Below, piece by piece: positions 17,760 to 25,782 of a DNA stretch of 25,782 nucleotides. This DNA is from Candidatus Aminicenantota bacterium (GTDB lineage Bacteria > Acidobacteriota > Aminicenantia > S016-38), in the NCBI GenBank assembly GCA_027062035.1, contig JAMOUL010000316.1, forward strand, positions 1-25,782, read 5' to 3'. Made by a program: the position numbers and the translations under genes. The notes beneath the pieces are model-generated. The model was not told the DNA's origin. It was given only the letters and a program-made list of their open reading frames with translations, and did no database searches. How positions within the stretch are numbered: the stretch's first letter is position 1; the number at the start of each line of letters is the position of its first letter.

Positions 17760-18458
17760 TCAACCCAGAAAGAACTTGTCCTTTATAATCTCCTTTTCCT
17801 TCCCCACGATACTTTCCCAGGCAGCTTTTGCAGCTGAATACATAGCCTCCTTCTTTGAGTTTCCTTCCCCCAGGAATTCCTTATTTCCCACACAAACCTT
17901 TACTGTAAAGCGTTTCCTATGCTGAGGCCCCCTTTCCTCTATAACCTCGTATTGTGGTACAGGCAGTCCGAGCTTCATAAGATATTCCTGAAGGGCGGAT
18001 CTATAATCAAAGGGCATTCCCCGGGTCTGGGAAACCATTTCCATCTTTTCCTTAAGAGCTTCCAGAATAACGCTCTCGGCTGCTTCCAATCCGCCATCCA
18101 GAAAAACAGCAGCCACGTATGCTTCAAAAACATCTGAAAGGATAGAATTCCTGCTCCTCCCTCCGCTTTTCTCCTCCCCCTTTGACAGCCTGATCATATC
18201 GTCAAGACCCAGTTTTCTACTGGCCTCGGCAAGAACCTCCTTGGAAGCAAGAGCGGCCTTTATTTTTGACATATTTCCTTCATCCATTTCCGGAAAATTA
18301 TTGTATAGCCATTTTGAAATGACAAAATTGATTATGGAATCCCCGAGAAATTCAAGCCTTTCATAATTGAATTTACCGTCCTTTAACCTTTCATATGCAT
18401 AGGAAGTATGAGTAAGAGCTCTTTCAAGCAGTTCTTTATTTTTAAACTTATACCTCAT
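17760..18458 (-). CDS. rnc: Ribonuclease III
   Basis: The 232-residue endonuclease cleaves double-stranded RNA in rRNA processing and mRNA decay. The signature 'NYERLEFLGDSIINFVIS' (31-48) supplies Glu36 and Asp40; 'SILSDVFEAYVAAVFLDGG' supplies Asp109 and Glu112. The double-stranded RNA binding domain covers about 155-225 ('DYRSALQEYLMKLG', 'GNSKKEAMYSAAKAAWESI'). The N-terminus starts directly at the first helix, a compact form. The start overlaps the phosphatase stop by 4 bases. It is not in the more usual era, lepB or fab context. Confidence 0.95.
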   Translation of the reverse strand: MRYKFKNKELLERALTHTSYAYERLKDGKFNYERLEFLGDSIINFVISKWLYNNFPEMDEGNMSKIKAALASKEVLAEASRKLGLDDMIRLSKGEEKSGGRSRNSILSDVFEAYVAAVFLDGGLEAAESVILEALKEKMEMVSQTRGMPFDYRSALQEYLMKLGLPVPQYEVIEERGPQHRKRFTVKVCVGNKEFLGEGNSKKEAMYSAAKAAWESIVGKEKEIIKDKFFLG

Positions 18459-20185
18459 TTCACCTTCCCCACAAAAATAGCTATATCATCAGGAGGAAGC
18501 TCTTCATTTGAAAAGCTTTCTGCCTCCCTTACTATTCTATCCAGCACCTCAGATGGCCCAAGATGATGATACTTCCTCAACATTTTCCCTATCCTCTCCA
18601 CCCCGAAGAGCTCCTTTCCATCAGCAGATGGCAGCTCACTTAACCCATCCGTAAACAGGATAAACATATCTCCCTTCCCTGTTTCTATTTTTATCGTTTC
18701 GGTATAAGGGGAAATATCCTCAACTATTCCCAGACCTATGCCCTCTGGTTTAAGTACCATAAGTTTGTCCACCCCCTTCTCAAAAAGTGCTTTATAGTAA
18801 ATTATCGGCTGATGGCCTGCTCTTACCATCTCGATTTCGCCCTTCCGTATTCTCAAAGCAGCTAAGGTAATAAAGTGAGATGGATAAAGATGGGGATACA
18901 GATAATAATTTGCCCTTTCAATGGCTGCCCCAAGAGAAAGACCGGACTTCAAAAGGGCAGTAAGTATTCCCTTCAACATTGCACCAAAAAGTGAAGAATG
19001 AAGCCCTTTACCGGAAACATCTGCCATTATTACATACCAGTCTTCCCCCTTTATTATGTCATAAAAATCTCCACCAACTCCCCTGGCAGCTATTGTGAGG
19101 GCGGAATGTTCTATTCCAGGAATTTCTTCCTTCTCTGGAGGCATCAATCTCAATTGTATCTTTCTGGCAATTTTTATCTCCTGTTCAAACAAATCCACTT
19201 CCTTTTCCTTCTCAAGCAATGAACGCATCCTTTCCACCATCTCATCGAAACTTCTCATTATATCCCCAAGCTCATCGCTTCTTTGTGGGTTTAATCTGAT
19301 GGTCAGGTCCCCTCTTTTAACCGCGTTAACTGCAAAAGATAACCTGGAAAGGCCTCTGGTAATATCCCGTGCTATTAAATAGCCTCCAAACATCGCCACA
19401 AGATTCAGGAATGAAAGTAATATTGCAAAAAACACAAAGGCAAGGAACAGAGAATTGGTAAGGGAGCTCTTCCCTTTTATCAAACCGGTAATTAAACTTC
19501 CAAGGGTAGCTCTTATAGTAAATACTGCTCCCTCATAAACTTTTTTATCCTCGAGATACAAAACATCTCCTTCAAACAGCACTATAAAGCTAAATCCCTT
19601 CTTCTTATCACCTTCTTCGGATGCCTTAGCTTTGTCCCGGATGAAATTTATTTTCTTTACCTTTACATCCCCCTCCTCCCGGTAATATATATAGGGGGGA
19701 AGCAAAACCTTTATTCCGTACTCTTCTCTAAAAAATCCCGGAAGCACAGTGTCTATCCTTGCAACTCTTTGCCCCTGTTTATTAACTGCAACATAAATGC
19801 CATTTTTACCTATCACCAGGCCCTCAAATCCCTTCTTCAGAGGAAAACTACCAGGCATTCCTCCTCCAGCCCTCAGCTCCTCTATCTTATAATCCAGCCA
19901 TCCCACGAGAAGGGAACTGGAGAAACTGGCAAACATCACATATACAAGAATAGACGAAAGGATGATAAGCAAAACCACAGGAACAATCCCTTCCAGAATA
20001 TGGGAGACTATAAGGCGATTTCTTATACGGTAAAAGAATCGCTTAAGGAGTTTCGGAAAATAACCCACAAGAAGTACAAAAGCAAAAAGAGCAGTTAAAA
20101 AGATGAATTGATATAGATTCCTGACCAGAAGCAGGAGAATAAAAAGGTAAAATCCAGTTATAAAAAGAAGGGTTTTTCTCTTCAT
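18455..20185 (-). CDS. RsbU/SpoIIE-type membrane serine phosphatase with HAMP domain
   Basis: The 576-residue protein has N-terminal hydrophobic helices (about 7-22, 25-42 and 64-90), an extracytoplasmic region (about 95-240), another membrane helix (245-268), a HAMP linker (about 269-325), a short coiled segment and a PP2C/SpoIIE phosphatase domain (about 355-575). Metal-binding and catalytic motifs are 'GGDFYD' (371-376), 'MADVSGKG' (Asp389), 'FTDGLSE' (Asp512) and 'PPDD' (565-567). Such phosphatases usually act on anti-sigma-factor antagonists in partner-switching pathways, but no STAS or RsbW-like gene is nearby. It starts directly after the Fe-S gene stop (TAAATG) and overlaps rnc by 4 bases. 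Confidence 0.92.
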   Translation of the reverse strand: MKRKTLLFITGFYLFILLLLVRNLYQFIFLTALFAFVLLVGYFPKLLKRFFYRIRNRLIVSHILEGIVPVVLLIILSSILVYVMFASFSSSLLVGWLDYKIEELRAGGGMPGSFPLKKGFEGLVIGKNGIYVAVNKQGQRVARIDTVLPGFFREEYGIKVLLPPYIYYREEGDVKVKKINFIRDKAKASEEGDKKKGFSFIVLFEGDVLYLEDKKVYEGAVFTIRATLGSLITGLIKGKSSLTNSLFLAFVFFAILLSFLNLVAMFGGYLIARDITRGLSRLSFAVNAVKRGDLTIRLNPQRSDELGDIMRSFDEMVERMRSLLEKEKEVDLFEQEIKIARKIQLRLMPPEKEEIPGIEHSALTIAARGVGGDFYDIIKGEDWYVIMADVSGKGLHSSLFGAMLKGILTALLKSGLSLGAAIERANYYLYPHLYPSHFITLAALRIRKGEIEMVRAGHQPIIYYKALFEKGVDKLMVLKPEGIGLGIVEDISPYTETIKIETGKGDMFILFTDGLSELPSADGKELFGVERIGKMLRKYHHLGPSEVLDRIVREAESFSNEELPPDDIAIFVGKVK

Positions 20186-21289
20186 TTACCTGTTACCCAA
20201 AGACCTTATCAAAAATTCCCCCAGATGCAGAGTTTTTAAAGGGGAAAAGCTTCCCATAAACATTATACACCCGGGACATTCGGTTATTAAAAGCTCTGCC
20301 CCGGAATCCTTTATATATTTTTTCTTTTCTCTTTTAAGGGCAAAGGAAATTTCAGGATGGGATAGGGAAAAACTTCCACCAAAACCACAGCACAAATCTG
20401 CCCTTTCCATTTCAACATACTGGCTCAGGCCGGAAAGTACCCTTCTGGGTTCCTTCCATATATGAAGTTCCTTTTTAAGATGACAGGGGTCATGCCATGT
20501 GGTTTTGATATTTTGTGGCTTCAGATCAAGCTCCTTAGCATTTTCCAGAACAAACACAGAAAGATCCATCACGTTTTTAAGTCCGTAAAAACGCTTCAAA
20601 GTATTTAGTCCGGTAGGACACGGGGATATAACATAATCAGGCGAAATTTCATTTATTATTTTCAGGTTGTGTTTTCGAATCCTCTCAAATTCATCATGAT
20701 CTCCAATGGAAAGATGCGGGAACCCACAACATATCTGGGATTTCGGGATATAAAGATCAAACCCTGCCTCCACAACTATATCTGAAATAGCCTTGGCTAT
20801 AGAGGGAAAGAATCTGTTTGTAAGACACCCAACAAACAACATCACCTTCCCCCTTCCTCTACCCTTCCTGAACTCCTCTGTTGTGGAAAGAAAGGGCCTA
20901 ATCGCAGGTTTAAAGGGAAGTTTATCGGGAAAAATAATAGCCATCAGGGCAGTTGCAAGATGGGCCGGGAAAACACCCCTTGTGAAACCTTCTACCATCA
21001 ACTTTTTAAGTTTGCTGACCCCCCACTTTTTTCTCGCTTCTATAACAATATCAATGGTTCTTATTCCATTGGGACAGACATATTCGCACCCGCCACACAG
21101 GGAACAGAAGGATATGACCCTCTCAACTTCTGTATCCGGAATTTTTCCTTCGATGGCTCCCTTTATTATTGCAATCTTTCCCCGGGGAGATATAAGCTCA
21201 TCCCTTTCCACATTATAGACGGGACATGAGGTTAAACAACTACCACAACGGACGCATACACTCAGAAGGTCAGAGAGCTTCGAATACAA
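20186..21289 (-). CDS. GlcF/GlpC-like (Fe-S)-binding protein with two CCG domains
   Basis: The 367-residue protein has two ferredoxin-type [4Fe-4S] motifs, C12-x2-C15-x2-C18-x3-C22 and C62-x2-C65-x2-C68-x3-C72, then two CCG (HdrB-type) cysteine domains: Cys155 with C187-C188-G, and Cys269 (DPCH) with C300-C301-G plus CPGC at 338-341. This is the layout of GlcF, GlpC and LutA/HdrB-like electron-transfer subunits, which normally pair with a flavoprotein dehydrogenase; none is present here. The start is TTG (21287-21289) with GGGAGAGG directly upstream, overlapping the pyrC 3' end by 20 bases. Position next to pyrC could suggest a link to dihydroorotate oxidation, but nothing in the sequence shows that. 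Confidence 0.85.
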   Translation of the reverse strand: MYSKLSDLLSVCVRCGSCLTSCPVYNVERDELISPRGKIAIIKGAIEGKIPDTEVERVISFCSLCGGCEYVCPNGIRTIDIVIEARKKWGVSKLKKLMVEGFTRGVFPAHLATALMAIIFPDKLPFKPAIRPFLSTTEEFRKGRGRGKVMLFVGCLTNRFFPSIAKAISDIVVEAGFDLYIPKSQICCGFPHLSIGDHDEFERIRKHNLKIINEISPDYVISPCPTGLNTLKRFYGLKNVMDLSVFVLENAKELDLKPQNIKTTWHDPCHLKKELHIWKEPRRVLSGLSQYVEMERADLCCGFGGSFSLSHPEISFALKREKKKYIKDSGAELLITECPGCIMFMGSFSPLKTLHLGEFLIRSLGNR

Positions 21290-22547
21290 CCTCTCCCTCT
21301 ACTATCGTTAATACCGGTGCTCCCTTTAACTTCCAGCCCTCAAAGGGAGTGTTTTTACTCTTTGAAGCAAATTTTTCGCCCTTAATGATTATTTCCTTAT
21401 TCGGATTTATTACGGTTATGTTGGCTGATAATCCCTTGTCTATCTTTCCAAACCCTTTAAGGTTAAGAATCTTCGCCGGATTCACGGATAATAATTCCAC
21501 AAACTTTCTGACTGAAATTTCCTTCTTTGAAACAAATCTATCCCATATTAAAGGAACCGTAGTCTCCAGGCCTATCACCCCGAAGGGAGCAGCATTAAAC
21601 TCCACATTCTTGTCATCCTCTGTGTGGGGCGCATGGTCCGAGGCAATAGCATCGATCAGGCCTGATTTTATTCCGCGGACAAGAGCATCTCTATCTGCGG
21701 GACTTCTGAGGGGAGGATTCATCTTGAAGTTGGTATTATATGAATCGAGAACGGTTTCATCCAAAATTAAATGGTGAGGAGTTACCTCGCAGGTAACTCT
21801 AACTCCCTTGGTTCTTGCCTCCTCAATTATCTCAAGAGCCCTCCTGGTAGACACATGCTGAATATGGATCCTTCCCCCTGTAAACTCTGCAATAAGCAAA
21901 TCCCTTGCTATGGCAGCGGCTTCTGAAATCCATGGAATTCCTCTAAGCCCCAGTTTAGCGGTAAATGCACTTTCATTGGCCAATCCGTCCTGGGAAAGTC
22001 TTACATCTTCAGCATGATCGAGATAAGGCAGATCAAGGCTCAAAAGATATTCAAAGCCTCTTCTTAATATAAGAGGGTCTGAGACCGGGCTTCCATCATC
22101 GGAGAATCCAACAGCCCCCTCCTCTGCCATCAGGACCATCTCGGTGAGTTCCTTACCCTCTCTTCTCTTGGTAAAAGCACCGATAGGAAAAACAAATACC
22201 TTAGAACTTTTTCCCTTTTCCACCACGTACCTGACCCTTAAAGGATCATCCACAGGAGGATCGGTGTTGGGCATCATAGCTACAGCCACAAAACCTCCCC
22301 TTGCTGCTGCTTCGGCTCCACTCTTTATATCCTCAGCATCTTCTCTCCCCGGTTCTCTGAAATGAACATGCATATCAATAAGACCGGGAACCACAACCAT
22401 CCTTGTAAGGTCATAGGTTTTGCAATCCTCGCATTCTATTTTCTTTGCTATTTCCTTTACCTCGCCATCTTCGATTAAAACATCAAAGGTTCCATTTATC
22501 TTATTAAGTGGTGAAACCACCTTTCCATTTTTCAAAAGAATTTTCAT
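21270..22547 (-). CDS. pyrC: Dihydroorotase
   Basis: The 425-residue enzyme cyclises carbamoyl-aspartate to dihydroorotate, the third step of pyrimidine synthesis. It is a type I amidohydrolase: zinc ligands His60 and His62 in 'GLIDMHVHFREPGRED', Asp150/151, His178 ('YLDHAED'), His231 ('HIQHVSTRRA') and catalytic Asp304 ('ASDHAPHTEDD'). Length and motifs fit the Bacillus/Aquifex-type enzyme rather than the shorter E. coli type. It overlaps pyrB by 4 bases and the Fe-S gene by 20 bases. Confidence 0.96.
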   Translation of the reverse strand: MKILLKNGKVVSPLNKINGTFDVLIEDGEVKEIAKKIECEDCKTYDLTRMVVVPGLIDMHVHFREPGREDAEDIKSGAEAAARGGFVAVAMMPNTDPPVDDPLRVRYVVEKGKSSKVFVFPIGAFTKRREGKELTEMVLMAEEGAVGFSDDGSPVSDPLILRRGFEYLLSLDLPYLDHAEDVRLSQDGLANESAFTAKLGLRGIPWISEAAAIARDLLIAEFTGGRIHIQHVSTRRALEIIEEARTKGVRVTCEVTPHHLILDETVLDSYNTNFKMNPPLRSPADRDALVRGIKSGLIDAIASDHAPHTEDDKNVEFNAAPFGVIGLETTVPLIWDRFVSKKEISVRKFVELLSVNPAKILNLKGFGKIDKGLSANITVINPNKEIIIKGEKFASKSKNTPFEGWKLKGAPVLTIVEGEVVFEAL

Positions 22548-23461
22548 TTCTCACCTCCAAGAAGAAGCGAAAGAACCGCCATTCTAACTGCCACTCCCTT
22601 CTCCACCTGTTCAAGTATGACAGACCTGCCTGAGTCCGCCACCTCAGCCGCAAGTTCTATTCCCCTGTTTATTGGCCCCGGATGCATAACTATTGCATCC
22701 GGCTTGGTTCTATTAAGCCTTTCAGGAGTAAGTTGATATTTCTCCCTGTATTCCCTCACCGTCGGAAAAAATCCCCCATGCATCCTCTCCAGTTGAAGCC
22801 TGAGCATTATAACCACATCCGCTCCTTCCAGTGCCCTATCCAGATTGTAATCCACTTCTACCGGAAGTTCAGAAAAATACGGAGGTATTAAGGGAGGTGG
22901 ACCCGAAAGTACCACCTTTGACCCCATCTTTGAAAATAGAAAGATGTCTGAACGTGCCACCCTGCTGTGAAGGATATCTCCCACTATAACTATCTTCATC
23001 CCATCGAGCCTCCCTTTATTCTCGAGTACTGTCATTCCATCGAGGAGAGCCTGAGTAGGATGTTCATGGGTACCATCTCCTGCATTTACAACGGAACTGG
23101 AACAGAAGGTGGTAAGAAATTTAGCAGCTCCTGAGGCAGGATGTCTGATTATTATGAGATCTGTCTTCATAGCCTCAAGGTTCAAAACGGTATCTTTAAG
23201 TGTCTCTCCTTTCCTGACAGAAGAGACGGAGGATGAAAAATTCATAACGTCTGCACTGAGTCTTTTGGCAGCTATTTCGAAAGATGAGCGGGTCCTGGTA
23301 CTCGGCTCAAAAAATAGGTTCACAACAGTTTTTCCTCTGAGTACCGGGACCTTTTTTATCGGTCTTTTTGAAATCTCAATAAATCCACGGGAAGTCTCCA
23401 GAATTTCTTCTATTTCCCCCCGGGATAGTTCCTCAATCGAAAGAAGGTGTTTTCTTTCCAT
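22544..23461 (-). CDS. pyrB: Aspartate carbamoyltransferase catalytic subunit
   Basis: The 305-residue enzyme joins carbamoyl phosphate and aspartate. The carbamoyl-phosphate motif is 'FFEPSTRTRSSFEIA' (50-64); Lys84 lies in 'SVRKGETL', and 'GDGTHEHPTQALLDG' (128-142) and 'MHPGPINRGIE' complete the site. No pyrI regulatory subunit is encoded here, consistent with the unregulated or PyrR-controlled class. The ATG follows the pyrR stop directly (TAAATG). Confidence 0.97.
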   Translation of the reverse strand: MERKHLLSIEELSRGEIEEILETSRGFIEISKRPIKKVPVLRGKTVVNLFFEPSTRTRSSFEIAAKRLSADVMNFSSSVSSVRKGETLKDTVLNLEAMKTDLIIIRHPASGAAKFLTTFCSSSVVNAGDGTHEHPTQALLDGMTVLENKGRLDGMKIVIVGDILHSRVARSDIFLFSKMGSKVVLSGPPPLIPPYFSELPVEVDYNLDRALEGADVVIMLRLQLERMHGGFFPTVREYREKYQLTPERLNRTKPDAIVMHPGPINRGIELAAEVADSGRSVILEQVEKGVAVRMAVLSLLLGGEK

Positions 23462-24058
<597 letters not shown>

Positions 24059-24098
24059 GAAAAAAATGACTATTCTTCTTCTATTTTTAAAGGGTATG

Positions 24099-24107
24099 TG
24101 GTATCTT
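24099..24107 (+). promoter_or_regulatory. Candidate extended -10 promoter for mgtE
   Basis: TG-G-TATCTT (24099-24107) would place the transcript start at about 24114, immediately before the mgtE ATG at 24115, giving a leaderless message. This fits the absence of a ribosome binding site there. The -35 region is weak (TTCTAT), so the call is tentative. Confidence 0.35.
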
Positions 24108-24114
24108 TAATTTT

Positions 24115-25479
24115 ATGAATGAAAAGGCCCTGAATGTATTATATAGTTCTGTTAAAAAATTCATAAGAGCCAGGGCCTATTCTAAATTATGGAATCTCAC
24201 CAAAAAAATCCATTCAGCGGATATTGCCGCTATAATGGACAAACTTTTCACCAACGAAAGGATAGAGCTTTTCCATGTTATATATAACAACGACATTGAA
24301 AAAGCTGCAGATGTTATTGCCGAACTGGACCCTGATATTGCGGCAGAACTTCTTATAAAAATAGATCTTTCGCCACAGCAGATAGTAGAACTGTTCAGGC
24401 ATATCTCCAGTGATGACGTTGTATCCATACTGGACGAACTCCCGGAAGAACTTGCAGAGAAGATCAAGGAACTGATGAGTCCGAAACGGACCGAAGAAGT
24501 GGAAGCCCTTCTCTCATACAAGGAAGATACCGCTGGACACATAATGTCCACTGATTTCTATGCTCTTCACCAGGACACCACGGTGGCAGATGCTATAACA
24601 GCTATTCAGCTTTCAAGGGAAACAGAATCAGGTTTTTACCTCTATGTGGTTGATGAAAATTACAAACTGGTAGGGGTCGTTTCTTTAAAACAGTTAATTC
24701 TCAACCCCCCATCCACCAAGTTAAAAGACATAATGAATAGAGATGTTATTGCTGTCACAGTGGACACTGACCAGGAGGAAGTAGCCCGTCAGGTCTCAGC
24801 ATATAATCTGGTGGCAATACCTGTGGTAGATCACGATGGAACCCTGAAAGGAGTAATCACAGTAGACGACATTATAGACATTATTGAAGAAGAGGCAGCA
24901 GAAGACCTGTTAAAAATGGCAGGTCTTGAAGAAATCGACCGCATTACCACCCCTCCCTTAAAGTCAATAAAAAAGAGATTACCCTGGCTTTACGTAAACC
25001 TTATAACTGCGTCAATTGTTGCTTCGGTAATTTCTCTCTTTAAGGGGACCATTCAGAAATATGCACTGGTAGCTGCCTTTATGCCCATAACCGGGCTGGT
25101 GGGAAACGCAGGAATCCAGGCGATTGCGGTTATGGTCAGGGAACTGGCCCTGGGCGAAATTTCGTGGGAAAACGCAAGGAAGGCACTTCTCAAGGAAATA
25201 ATGGTGGCCATGGGCAATGCTGTGGGCCTCGGGATAGTAATTGCCATACTGGGACAGATTGTTACAGGAAAACCAATTATCGGTCTTATCCTTTTCCTGG
25301 TTCTCGTAGGGGATATGCTGGTGGCTGCCATCGCCGGAACTTTAATTCCAATAATATGGAAGGCTGTGGGACTTGATCCTGCCTTTGGTCCAGGCACCTT
25401 TCTTACCATGCTAACGGATGGGGTTGGATACTTCCTTCTCTTCGGGCTGACCTCTTTACTTATAGGAAAATTACTCTGA
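24115..25479 (+). CDS. mgtE: Magnesium transporter MgtE
   Basis: The 454-residue channel has the canonical order: N-terminal helical superhelix (about 30-130), two CBS domains (about 140-255) that sense cytoplasmic Mg2+, a plug helix and a five-helix membrane domain (about 290-452). Conserved pore motifs are 'PITGLVGNAGIQAIAVMVRE' (324-343), 'GDMLVAAIAGTLIPI' and 'DPAFGPGTFLTMLTDGVGYF'. Length is standard. There is no ribosome binding site before the ATG and no room for an M-box riboswitch in the 104-base gap shared with pyrR. The stop is followed directly by recO (TGAATG). Confidence 0.96.
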   Translation: MNEKALNVLYSSVKKFIRARAYSKLWNLTKKIHSADIAAIMDKLFTNERIELFHVIYNNDIEKAADVIAELDPDIAAELLIKIDLSPQQIVELFRHISSDDVVSILDELPEELAEKIKELMSPKRTEEVEALLSYKEDTAGHIMSTDFYALHQDTTVADAITAIQLSRETESGFYLYVVDENYKLVGVVSLKQLILNPPSTKLKDIMNRDVIAVTVDTDQEEVARQVSAYNLVAIPVVDHDGTLKGVITVDDIIDIIEEEAAEDLLKMAGLEEIDRITTPPLKSIKKRLPWLYVNLITASIVASVISLFKGTIQKYALVAAFMPITGLVGNAGIQAIAVMVRELALGEISWENARKALLKEIMVAMGNAVGLGIVIAILGQIVTGKPIIGLILFLVLVGDMLVAAIAGTLIPIIWKAVGLDPAFGPGTFLTMLTDGVGYFLLFGLTSLLIGKLL

Positions 25480-25782
25480 ATGCCACGACTGGTATACAAA
25501 GCTATAGTTCTGCATTCCGAATACATTTTTGAAATAGACAGGGAGGTCATCCTATTCACGAGGGAAAGGGGTAAACTTAGAACCATCGGTCGGGGAGGAG
25601 CCAAAATTCCAAACCGTTTTGGGGCCTCCATTACTCCCTTTTCCGTAGTTGAAGCTACCATCTGGGAAAGCTGGAAAGGAGGATTAACCCTTGAGACAAC
25701 AGAACTTATCACCCCGGGATTTTCCCTTCTATCTGACCCGGGAATTTATCCATTCCTCTCCGCTCTTCAGGAAATCCTCCTG
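25480..25782 (+). CDS. recO: DNA repair protein RecO (partial, N-terminal 101 residues)
   Basis: The frame opens with ATG directly after the mgtE stop and runs past the window end. The visible part begins MPRLVYKAIVLHSEYIFEID and continues 'REVILFTRERGKLRTIGRGG', 'AKIPNRFGASITPFSVVEAT'. This is the N-terminal OB-fold of RecO, with the family's R/K-ERGK and GAS-x-(T/L)-PF signatures. RecO works with RecF/RecR to load RecA on SSB-coated single-stranded DNA. The zinc-finger region is beyond the window. Likely co-transcribed with mgtE. Confidence 0.85.
   Translation, partial: MPRLVYKAIVLHSEYIFEIDREVILFTRERGKLRTIGRGGAKIPNRFGASITPFSVVEATIWESWKGGLTLETTELITPGFSLLSDPGIYPFLSALQEILL

Noticed and set aside
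24061..24114. Possible M-box magnesium riboswitch ahead of mgtE
   Set aside because: The gap is far too short, and the sequence is a T-rich stretch without paired helices.
25053..25712. Long minus-strand open frame (219 codons) antisense to mgtE and recO
   Set aside because: It lies opposite two clearly recognised genes, has Ser/Pro/Ile-rich composition typical of antisense frames, and shows no known motif.

Overview
The window looks like a chromosomal segment of a moderately AT-rich, diderm (Gram-negative-type) bacterium from a deep or poorly sampled lineage. The basis is a secreted FecR/DUF6600 protein, a small periplasmic OB-like protein, sigma-54 type regulation, a thermophile/archaeal-style short S-adenosylhomocysteine hydrolase and a citryl-CoA lyase-type enzyme. 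FecR/DUF6600 proteins are familiar from Acidobacteriota/Aminicenantota-like genomes, but no rRNA or other decisive marker is present, so the phylum is a guess. Genes are very tightly packed: most junctions inside operons are ATGA, TAATG or TAAATG overlaps, usually with strong GGAGG ribosome binding sites.

Layout. (1) 1-7569, minus strand: a fatty-acid/phospholipid operon read right to left as yceD-rpmF-plsX-fabH-fabG-acpP-fabF, continuing into lemA, an M48 protease with zinc-ribbon extensions, and a membrane-anchored TPR protein cut by the window edge. (2) 7601-10763, minus strand: metK-ahcY-citryl-CoA lyase, only 31 bases ahead of yceD and perhaps co-transcribed with it, from a sigma-70-like promoter at about 10793-10821. 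(3) 10852-12611, plus strand: a DUF401 membrane protein and a cytoplasmic-looking L,D-transpeptidase-fold protein. (4) 12566-17757: a divergent pair of units. To the left is a large secreted FecR/DUF6600 protein; to the right are a small secreted OB-like protein, a histidine kinase and an NtrC-family response regulator. (5) 17760-24010, minus strand: pyrR-pyrB-pyrC, an orphan two-[4Fe-4S]/two-CCG protein, an RsbU-type phosphatase and rnc. (6) 24115-25782, plus strand: mgtE and the start of recO.

The most interesting element is the 209-base region between the FecR/DUF6600 gene and the OB-like gene. Each side carries a near-consensus sigma-54 promoter with the same GGCACG-N4-TTGC core, facing outward, and inverted/direct repeats that could be enhancer sites lie between them. 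The NtrC-type regulator encoded by the rightward unit has an intact GA(F/Y)TGA sigma-54 contact loop. I infer a self-contained, autoregulated envelope-sensing module: sensor kinase plus regulator plus two exported proteins from one bidirectional sigma-54 switch. A second notable point is a perfect 28-bp palindrome inside the 3' end of the L,D-transpeptidase gene, just beyond the stop of the convergent DUF6600 gene. No tRNA, rRNA, CRISPR, insertion sequence or phage signature was seen, and no gap exceeds 300 bases.
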